From NCBI GenBank assembly GCA_040756995.1, contig JBFLYK010000026.1, positions 1 to 64,000 on the forward strand: a DNA stretch of 64,000 bases, written 5' to 3'. This DNA comes from BP-133 sp040756995. GTDB taxonomy: Bacteria > Actinomycetota > Acidimicrobiia > IMCC26256 > BP-133. Made by a program: the position numbers and the translations under genes. The stretch's first letter is position 1. Each line of letters begins with the position of its first letter. Shown here in pieces: positions 57,893 through 64,000 of this stretch. A model generated the notes under the pieces. It did not search any database, had not been told where the DNA came from, and saw only the letters and a program-made list of their open reading frames with translations.

Positions 57893-59372
57893 CGAACTCC
57901 TCCCTCGCCTTGGAACGCAGGGAGGCTATGTCGGAGCGGCGGGTCTCGCCGTTCGTGGTCCTGGCCGGCGACGCAACGGGTGTCACGGTCGAGGTCGGAA
58001 TCGGCGTCGCCGCCGGCGGCGGGGCGGCCGCCACCGTGGCGGTCGGCGTGGCGGCGGAGACGACCGGTGGCGGCGACGGTCGGGGGGTCGAGGGCGTGAT
58101 CCGGCGGGGCCGGACCGTCGTCGCCGTGAACTTCACCGCCGGCCGCGCCGCAGCGGCCGTGCCGGCCGCCGCCTCGTCGGCGTCGGGCCGGGGCGGGGGT
58201 TCCGCCCCGGCCGCCGCACCGGCGCCGTTGGCGGGCGGCTGCGGCCCGGCGGCCGGGGTGCCGGCCGGACGGGTGGAGCCGGTGCGGGGCACGTAATCCG
58301 GCACGTAGGCCTGCACGGCCGGCAGGGCCAGACCGTCAGGACCCGGGGCGGTGTCGGGCCGCATGAGTTGCGGCAGCGACAACATGACGCCGAGCCACGC
58401 CACCACCAGCGACAGGGCCGGCAGCGCGGGCCGGATGGTGCGACCGGCCTGCCGGGCCGCTCCGGGCACCCCGGCCGCCGCCACCGTCAGCCGTCGGGCC
58501 GGTCGCGGCAGGTCGGCGGGCACCGCCGCCGCCAGTCCGGGCGGCAACAGGTGGGGGGCGGGACGCAGGGCGGGGGCGTTGGTCAGCGAGTGGTGTTGTG
58601 CCTCGCCGCCCAGCAGCGGGGCGGCGGGGACGGCGGCGGCCAACGTCGCCGGGCCGTTGGCCAGCTCCCCGCGGCGCATCCGGCAGGTGGGGCAGATGTC
58701 GAGGTGCGACCGCACCAGCACGCCCTTGGCCGGGTCGAGCGTCGCGGCCTGGAACGCATCGAGGTTGGCGACCGTGAACCGGCAGTCGGCCCTCACCTCA
58801 TGGCTGCTCAGGGCGGCGTGCGAGGCGGCGTCGACGTCCTTCCGGGCCTGCCCGACCAGTGCCGCCATCTCGTCCGGCTGCCCACCCATCAGGGCGGCGA
58901 TCTCGCTCGGCGTCATTGCCTCCACCTCGGACAGCCACAGCGCGGTGCGGGTCGGCTCCGAAAGGGCGGCCAGCCCGGCCCGCACGACGTGGTGCTCGAG
59001 GGAGGAGAGCACCAGTTCGCCGTCGGGGGCGAGGCCGGCCAGCGGGGCGGGGGAGCCGTGGGCCCGTCCGGCGTCCCGGGCCCGATCGAGGGCCACCTGA
59101 CGAACACAAGCCAGGAGGTAAGGGCGAAATCTCACGCTCGCCGGCGTCAAGGCCTCACAATTCTCTGGAAGTGCCGAAAAGACCCGTGTAAATCCCTGGA
59201 TGACCGCCAGCTCCGCATCGGGCGAGAACCTTGACACCACGCAGGCCACCCGCCAGGCGGCGGCGTTGTGCCGCAGGTAGAGCACCCCGAAGGCCAAGCG
59301 GTCTCCGGCGCGCGCCGCGTCGACCAGCGTCAGGTCGTCGGCGGTCGTGGGGTCGTCAAGGTGGGATGCCAT
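57831..59372 (-). CDS. ECF-like sigma factor fused to zinc finger and membrane helix
   Basis: 513 residues. Residues about 15-105 look like sigma region 2 (TLVDAARAGDRLAFGVLYLRHN, LLACVRQVALDRARDAG) and about 130-185 like region 4 (LAALSEPTRTALWLSEVEAMTPSEIAALMGG). Then comes a zf-HC2-like motif SHLDICPTCRMRRGEL (His-x3-Cys-x2-Cys) and, near residue 330, a membrane helix (ALPALSLVVAWLGVMLSLPQL). The last 150 residues are Pro/Ala/Thr-rich and would be extracytoplasmic. Sigma and anti-sigma parts are thus in one chain. The 3' end overlaps the enoyl-CoA hydratase gene by 62 nt, in a different frame. Confidence 0.75.
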   Translation of the reverse strand: MASHLDDPTTADDLTLVDAARAGDRLAFGVLYLRHNAAAWRVACVVSRFSPDAELAVIQGFTRVFSALPENCEALTPASVRFRPYLLACVRQVALDRARDAGRAHGSPAPLAGLAPDGELVLSSLEHHVVRAGLAALSEPTRTALWLSEVEAMTPSEIAALMGGQPDEMAALVGQARKDVDAASHAALSSHEVRADCRFTVANLDAFQAATLDPAKGVLVRSHLDICPTCRMRRGELANGPATLAAAVPAAPLLGGEAQHHSLTNAPALRPAPHLLPPGLAAAVPADLPRPARRLTVAAAGVPGAARQAGRTIRPALPALSLVVAWLGVMLSLPQLMRPDTAPGPDGLALPAVQAYVPDYVPRTGSTRPAGTPAAGPQPPANGAGAAAGAEPPPRPDADEAAAGTAAAARPAVKFTATTVRPRRITPSTPRPSPPPVVSAATPTATVAAAPPPAATPIPTSTVTPVASPARTTNGETRRSDIASLRSKAREEFDGRVARQPAGRRHTDHAQSA

Positions 59373-59552
59373 GCTCTCCCTTCCCCTCCCCCGGGGAGAT
59401 CAGGGGTCGCGTGTCAAAACCCGCGCCTGCTGATCGGAATCGTCGGCTTTCATTCCCAGCTTGAGCCCGGTTCTCACGTAGCGTGGTCAGAGATGTCCGA
59501 TTCGTGACCATACCGGGGCCCGTGACGAGCGCTCCGTACCCTTGTCGCCCAG

Positions 59553-60254
59553 ATGACCGCCTCGCAGATGATCGTGGTGGACCACCTCGCCCGGCTCGAC
59601 GACGGCACCGTGGTCGTGGCCGGGATCGACGGCAACCACGAGCACATCGCGCCCCTCCGGGACAGGCCCTGGGACACCGCCGCCACCACCCGCGGCGGCG
59701 GGCCGTTCGGCATCGGGGAAACGGTCGACATCGGCTTCTCCCGCCGCAGCGGGGCGCCGCCGCTGGTCGAGGAGCGGGAGATCGAGGAAGCCAACCTCAC
59801 CCGGCTCGGCCGGCTGCCCGACGCCCAGTTCTGGTCGCTGCTGGAGATCCTCGGCCACGACCACCTCCCGTCGATCTACGGGGAAGACCTGAAGGTGACG
59901 CCGTCGGGGGCGGCCTCCGTGCCGGTCGGCCGGGGGAAGGCGTCACTCGGGGTGCTGCGCTGCCCCGGTCCGGCCGAGCTGTTCCGGCGGGGCGGGCAGC
60001 TCCGCATGGGCCTCGACGACCTCCGGCTCGGCTCGCTCGACCTCAACGTCTGCGACCACCGCCTGCGGGACGAGAAGGGCGTGCCGATCGACTCGCTGTG
60101 GAAGGTCATCCGCCGCCGGGTCCAGAGCGGCGAACCGGTCATCCTGTCGGTGGGGCTGAGCCAGCCGTTCAACGGCATGCACTGGCTGCGGGTCGACAAC
60201 ATCCACTTCCGGGACTACTTCGACGACCACCCGGTGTTCCGCTTCGCCCACTGA
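59553..60254 (+). CDS. Conserved hypothetical two-domain protein
   Basis: About 233 residues, no membrane segment. Beta-rich start (MIVVDHLARLDDGTVVVAGIDGNHEHIAPL) and a second similar half (GKASLGVLRCPGPAELFRRGGQLRMGLDDLRLGSLDLNVCDHRL, then SGEPVILSVGLSQPFNGMHWLRVDNIHF). The paired beta-barrel-like halves suggest a dual OB-type fold, by eye only. TACCCT at 59537-59542 may be a -10 box 10 nt before the ATG; an ATG at 59568 is an alternative start. Confidence 0.65.
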   Translation: MTASQMIVVDHLARLDDGTVVVAGIDGNHEHIAPLRDRPWDTAATTRGGGPFGIGETVDIGFSRRSGAPPLVEEREIEEANLTRLGRLPDAQFWSLLEILGHDHLPSIYGEDLKVTPSGAASVPVGRGKASLGVLRCPGPAELFRRGGQLRMGLDDLRLGSLDLNVCDHRLRDEKGVPIDSLWKVIRRRVQSGEPVILSVGLSQPFNGMHWLRVDNIHFRDYFDDHPVFRFAH

Positions 60255-60278
60255 TCCGGAGGGCGGGCGCGCCGGGCG

Positions 60279-61061
60279 CTAGGAGCCGGTGTACTTCGGC
60301 GGGCGCCGTTCGGCGAAGGCGGCCACTCCTTCGGCGAAGTCGTCGGTGGAACGCAGCAGACCGTAGGCCAGGCCCTCGAGCTCCAGGCCGACGTGGAGCG
60401 GTGCGTCGTAGGCGAGGTTGAGCACCCGCTTGGCCACCTTGAGGGCCAGCGGCGCCTTGGCCGCCAGTTCCAGGGCGATCTCGGTGGTGCGGCGGTCGAG
60501 GTCGGCGAGGGGGACGACCTCGGCGACGAGCCCCCACTGCAGCGCTTCAGCGGCCGGGATGCGCCGGCCGCGGAGGATGGCGTCCTTGGCCCGGGACAGG
60601 CCGACGAGATGGGCGAGGCGCTGCGTCCCGCCGCTGCCGGGGATCATGCCCAGAGTGATCTCGGGCAGGCCGAGGAGCGTGTCGTCGGCCGCCACCCGCA
60701 GGTCGCAGGCCAGGGCCACCTCGAGGCCGACGCCGAAGGTGTAGCCGTGCAGCTTGGCCACCACCGGCTTCGGGCACCGCTCGGCGGCGGCGATGTTCCG
60801 GGCCAGGTGGGAGAGTTGCTCGGGCGTGCGGGTCATGAAGCCCGGGATGTCACCGCCGGCAGTGAAGGCCTCGTCGCCGGCGCCGCCGAGGACGATGACC
60901 CGCACCGTCTCGTCGTCGCCGAGGTCGGCGAAGACGCCGGCCAGCTGGTCCCGGGCGGCCAGGCTGACCCGGTTCATCTTCTCGGGAACGTCGAGCGTGA
61001 TCGTGGCGATCCCGCGTCCGGCGTCGCGTGCGACGTGGAACCCGTCGTAGGTCTCGGTCAT
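60279..61061 (-). CDS. Enoyl-CoA hydratase/isomerase family protein
   Basis: About 260 residues from ATG 61061. Crotonase motifs: ITLDVPEKMNRVSLAARDQLAGVF, oxyanion AFTAGGDIPGF, KLHGYTFGVGLEVALACDLRVAADD, and GLPEITLGMIPGSGGTQRLAHLVG with the Glu of the second oxyanion/catalytic loop. Downstream of the molybdenum hydroxylase genes with an ATGA overlap, so it probably acts in the same pathway, for example degradation of an aromatic or cyclic CoA thioester. Confidence 0.9.
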   Translation of the reverse strand: MTETYDGFHVARDAGRGIATITLDVPEKMNRVSLAARDQLAGVFADLGDDETVRVIVLGGAGDEAFTAGGDIPGFMTRTPEQLSHLARNIAAAERCPKPVVAKLHGYTFGVGLEVALACDLRVAADDTLLGLPEITLGMIPGSGGTQRLAHLVGLSRAKDAILRGRRIPAAEALQWGLVAEVVPLADLDRRTTEIALELAAKAPLALKVAKRVLNLAYDAPLHVGLELEGLAYGLLRSTDDFAEGVAAFAERRPPKYTGS

Positions 61062-62503
61062 GAGCCGGGATCCTCGCGCGCCGCGGCCGTGCCGGCCCGG
61101 GCGGCGGCGGCGATGGCGGCCACGATCGGCTCGTAACCGGTGCAGCGGCAGAGATGGCCGGAGAGCAGCCGGCGGATCTCGTCCTCGTCGGGCGGGTCCA
61201 TGGCTCCGGTGGCGGACTGGTCGAGCCGTTCGGCGGCGGCCATGAGGATGCCGGGGGTGCAGAACCCGCACTGCAGGGCGAAGTGGCGCCGGAAGGCGTC
61301 CTGCAGCGGATGGAGGGTCCGGCTCTCGTCGTCGTGGGCGAGGCCCTCCACGGTGGCGATGTCGCGGTCCTCCGCCTGCCGGGCGAGGAGGAGGCAGGAG
61401 CGGACGGCGACGCCGTCGACCCGGACGGTGCAGGCGCCGCACACGCCGTGCTCGCAGCCGACGTGGGTGCCCCGCAGGCCCAGATCGTGCCGGAGGAAGT
61501 CGGACAGCAGCCGCCGGTCGGGAACGCCCTCCAGCGACACGGTGCGGCCGTTGACCGTGCACCCTCCGGCGCCGGCGCCGGCGCCGGCACCCGTTCCCGG
61601 CCCGGATCGTGCCGGTGGAGCGGAACGATCGGGGCCGACAACGGTGCGGGCGTCGACCGCCCGGGCGAGGGCGGCGGTGACCGAGCGCCCGACGAGCACG
61701 CCGATCAGGTGCCGTTGGTAGTCGGCCGGGGCGTGCAGAGAGCCGGTGGGGTCGACCCCGCCCGAGGCGACATGGGCGACGTCGTCCGGCGTGGCTCCCG
61801 AGAGGAGGGCCTCGGCGGCCTCCGGGAGCAGCAGTGGGCGGTCGGCGACGGCGCCGGCGGCCACCCGGGCGGCGACGATCCGGCCGTCCTGGTCGACGCG
61901 CATCCAGACGGCGGCCGCGGCCAGCGGGAAATCGCCGTGACGTTGCGCCACTTCGAGGAGCGCGCTGCCTTCTCGCACGCCGGCACCGGGGAACCGGAGG
62001 TCGACGATCAGCTCGCCGGGCCGGAGCGTGGTGGTGAGGAACCCGGCGAAGAGATCGTCGGCGGGGATGTCGCGCCGGCCGTCCGGTCCTTCGGCGACCA
62101 CGGATCCGCCGAGAGCCAGCAGGGCGAGCGGCAGTTCGGCGGCGGGGTCGGCGTGGGCCACGGAGCCGCCGACGGTGCCGCGGTTGCGGGTGGCGACGTG
62201 CCCGACCAGCGGGAGGCCGTCGGCCAGTGCGCCGATGTCGGCGGCCTGCGGCGACAGTTCCAGCGTCCGCTGGCGGGTGAGGGCCCCGACGGCGAGGACG
62301 CCGTCGCGCTGTTCGATCCGATCGAGATCCCCCAGACCGTTGAGGTCGACGACGACCCCGGGCGCGGCCAGGCGGAGATTGAGCATCGGCACGAGGCTCT
62401 GGCCGCCGGCCAGCGGCCGGGCTTCGTCGCCGTGCTCGGCCAGCCGCTCCACGGCCTCGGCCAGCGTCGCCGGCCGTTCGTAGCGGAAGGCCGGTGGCTT
62501 CAT
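61058..62503 (-). CDS. Molybdenum hydroxylase FAD subunit fused to [2Fe-2S] subunit
   Basis: About 481 residues. N-terminal CoxM/xanthine dehydrogenase FAD domain: FRYERPATLAEAVERLAEHG, LAGGQSLVPMLNLRLAAP, ATRNRGTVGGSVAHADPAAELP. After a Pro/Gly/Ala linker comes a CoxS-like ferredoxin domain with both clusters: GCEHGVCGACTVRVDG and QCGFCTPGILMA ... HLCRCTGYEPIV. Normally these are separate subunits, with the iron-sulphur part first. The stop overlaps the hydratase start and the ATG overlaps the large-subunit stop. Confidence 0.92.
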   Translation of the reverse strand: MKPPAFRYERPATLAEAVERLAEHGDEARPLAGGQSLVPMLNLRLAAPGVVVDLNGLGDLDRIEQRDGVLAVGALTRQRTLELSPQAADIGALADGLPLVGHVATRNRGTVGGSVAHADPAAELPLALLALGGSVVAEGPDGRRDIPADDLFAGFLTTTLRPGELIVDLRFPGAGVREGSALLEVAQRHGDFPLAAAAVWMRVDQDGRIVAARVAAGAVADRPLLLPEAAEALLSGATPDDVAHVASGGVDPTGSLHAPADYQRHLIGVLVGRSVTAALARAVDARTVVGPDRSAPPARSGPGTGAGAGAGAGGCTVNGRTVSLEGVPDRRLLSDFLRHDLGLRGTHVGCEHGVCGACTVRVDGVAVRSCLLLARQAEDRDIATVEGLAHDDESRTLHPLQDAFRRHFALQCGFCTPGILMAAAERLDQSATGAMDPPDEDEIRRLLSGHLCRCTGYEPIVAAIAAAARAGTAAAREDPGS

Positions 62504-63459
62504 GTCCGCTCTGCGCCGCCGGAGGCCGGTCGCTGAGCCCGGGCGAGGAGGGACCAGACCCGAGCCGGCGTGAGGGGGAGTTCGACGTCGATCTCGTCTG
62601 GGAGGGCGTCGAGACCCAGGGCGTCGGCCACGGCGTTCGCGATGGCGGCGGGGGCGGTCATGGTCGTGCCTTCGCCGAGGCCCTTGGCCCCGAGCGGTGT
62701 GACCGGGGAAGGGGATTCGACCATCACGGTGGTGGGGCGGGGGAGTTCGGTGGCGGTCGGCGTCGGGTAGTCGACGAACGTCGTGGTGAGCAGGTTGCCG
62801 GCGTCGTCGTACACGTGACGTTCGAGGAGGGCGGCGCCGAGGCCGTGGGCCAGTCCGCCCAGCACCTGACCTTCGGCCAGTTGCGGGTGGAGCACCCGGC
62901 CGGCGTCGTGGACGCTGACGTAGTCGCGCACCCGCACCTCGCCGGTGTCGGTGTCGACCTCGACCACGGCGACGTCGGCCAGGAACCCGTAGGCGGCCGA
63001 CGAGTTCACCGTGTCGTCCGGCGCCGGCGCCCCCAGGCCGGGCACGGAGAACGTCGCCGTGAGCGAGAGGCCGTCGACGCCGTCGGGCAGGCCGGCCGGA
63101 TCCCAGTGGGCGGCGCCGGCCACCCGGCGGAGCGACACCGACCGGTCCGGTGTGCCGACCACCCGGGCGGAGCCGTCGACCAGCTCGACGTCGGCCGGCG
63201 GGCACTCGAGCATGTCGGCGGCGATCGCCCGGACCCGTTCGGCGAGCTGCAGCGCGGCGCCGTGGACGGCCGCCGCCACCGTGACGGCGAAGCGGCTCGA
63301 GTAGTTGCCGGAGCTGACGGTGAAGGCCCGGGCGCTGGTGTCGGCGCCGGGATGGACGGTCACGTCGTCCGGCCGCACCCCGAGGGCGTCGGCCACGATG
63401 CCGGCGGCCACCGTCCGGTGGCCCTGGCCCTGCGGCGTGGAGGTGAACGAGACGCTCAC
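62500..63459 (-). CDS. Molybdenum hydroxylase large subunit, C-terminal part
   Basis: About 319 codons, continuing the family alignment exactly where the neighbouring open frame (63456-64000) stops. Visible motifs: SVSFTSTPQGQGHRTVAAGIVADAL, HPQLAEGQVLGGLAHGLGAALLE, and TPLGAKGLGEGTTMTAPAAIANAVADALG, which carries the catalytic Glu in the GLGEG loop. The GTG at 63459 could act as a start, but GGAGG abuts it with no spacing. It reads best as the 3' half of one frameshifted gene. Confidence 0.8.
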   Translation of the reverse strand: MSVSFTSTPQGQGHRTVAAGIVADALGVRPDDVTVHPGADTSARAFTVSSGNYSSRFAVTVAAAVHGAALQLAERVRAIAADMLECPPADVELVDGSARVVGTPDRSVSLRRVAGAAHWDPAGLPDGVDGLSLTATFSVPGLGAPAPDDTVNSSAAYGFLADVAVVEVDTDTGEVRVRDYVSVHDAGRVLHPQLAEGQVLGGLAHGLGAALLERHVYDDAGNLLTTTFVDYPTPTATELPRPTTVMVESPSPVTPLGAKGLGEGTTMTAPAAIANAVADALGLDALPDEIDVELPLTPARVWSLLARAQRPASGGAERT

Positions 63460-64000
63460 CCCTCCGCCGGGTCGACCAGCGTGATGTAGCCCATGTTCGA
63501 GGCCGACGGTTCCACGACGCAGGCGAGCCCGATCCCGAGGCGGCGCCGTTCGCTCCGCCGCTCCGCCTGCCGGCGACGCAGTGCTCCGTAGCCGGCGAGC
63601 TCCAGGGCCTGTTCGAGGCACGCGACGTAATCCCCGGAGTCGTAGACGCCGCCGCCGGCGGCCCGGTAGGGCATGGCCGAGGCGGGCACGAGGTTGCGGC
63701 GCACGACCTCGACGGGGTCGAGACCGAGGCGGGCGGCGGCGATGGCCATCGTCCGCTCCAGGGCGAACGACAGTTGCGGGCCGCCGAAGCCCCGGTTGAG
63801 GCCGGTGGGGCAGCGGTTGGTGACCACGACCCGGCTGCGGACCTCGACGTCGCGCACCGCATACGGCCCGGTGATGCAACCGTGCATCCGGTACAGCGTC
63901 GCCGGCTCCGGCGCCCGCACGTAGGCGCCGACGTCGTCGACGAGATCGAGCCGCAAGGCCACCAGTTCACCGGACGACGAAAACCCCGCCTCCACCGTCG
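63456..64000 (-). CDS. Molybdenum hydroxylase large subunit, N-terminal part, runs out of window
   Basis: Partial: its 5' end lies beyond base 64000. The visible part has TNRCPTGLNRGFGGPQLSFALERTMAIAA, with the substrate-site pattern RGFGGPQ typical of xanthine dehydrogenase and aldehyde oxidase, and ends GIGLACVVEPSASNMGYITLVDPAEG before TGA. The stop follows a run of four G; one additional G would join this frame to the C-terminal part. Molybdopterin-dependent hydroxylation of a ring or CoA-thioester substrate is the family role. Confidence 0.8.
   Translation of the reverse strand, partial: TVEAGFSSSGELVALRLDLVDDVGAYVRAPEPATLYRMHGCITGPYAVRDVEVRSRVVVTNRCPTGLNRGFGGPQLSFALERTMAIAAARLGLDPVEVVRRNLVPASAMPYRAAGGGVYDSGDYVACLEQALELAGYGALRRRQAERRSERRRLGIGLACVVEPSASNMGYITLVDPAEG

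Overview
This is a 64 kb stretch of a very GC-rich, gene-dense chromosome with bacterial housekeeping genes (gatCAB, ligA, a PASTA-domain Ser/Thr kinase), many GTG/TTG starts and many start/stop overlaps of the ATGA or GTGA type. Together with two fused branched-chain amino-acid-type (Liv) ABC transporter operons, wall-anchored Thr/Pro-rich surface proteins, a type VII secretion (T7SS)-like cassette and a DUF222/HNH gene under an actinobacterial-type SOS box, this points to an actinobacterium. Class Acidimicrobiia is my best guess, by inference only. No rRNA, tRNA, CRISPR array, prophage or transposase gene was found.

Layout. 1-5111: the end of a low-complexity protein, a divergent unknown gene, and the conserved trio ATP-grasp / alpha-E / transglutaminase. 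5161-7313: an ECF sigma factor and an anti-sigma factor whose outer part looks like a Liv-type periplasmic binding protein. 7310-14250 (minus strand): Liv operon 1, in which the usual five transporter subunits are three proteins (LivK, LivH-M fusion, LivF-G fusion), preceded by a wall-anchored surface protein. 14418-18475: a compact T7SS-type cassette of six overlapping genes, one interrupted by an in-frame TAG. 18477-20528: a two-component system. 20617-28347: anchored protein, ligA, membrane proteins and a PknB-like kinase. 28348-28602: between two convergent genes lies a consensus-like promoter directly followed by a 92-nt hairpin, a candidate small RNA. 29119-34939: Liv operon 2 (small lipoprotein, LivH-M fusion, divergent LivG and LivF, surface anchor protein), every junction overlapping. 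34948-38277: small membrane protein, ferredoxin, alpha/beta hydrolase, acyl-CoA synthetase. 38377-44270: receiver-kinase hybrid, DEAD-box helicase, acyl-ACP desaturase, second two-component system. 44370-47619: gatCAB. 47683-52576: small membrane proteins, hydrolase, DoxX protein, the SOS-box DUF222/HNH gene, and repeat-rich intergenic DNA. 52577-64000: beta-propeller lipoprotein, acyl-CoA dehydrogenase, MFS exporter with TetR repressor and probable operator, two enoyl-CoA hydratases, a membrane-tethered sigma/zinc-finger fusion, and a molybdenum hydroxylase locus whose large subunit carries an apparent frameshift.

Main points of interest: (1) the anti-sigma/binding-protein fusion, tail to tail with a Liv operon, suggests ligand-gated sigma release at the membrane; (2) a second sigma factor carries its own zinc finger and membrane anchor in one chain; (3) the orphan T7SS cassette with the amber codon directly before its Trp motif; (4) the promoter-plus-hairpin RNA candidate; (5) a TANNNT box 7-8 nt before several start codons, suggesting leaderless transcripts.
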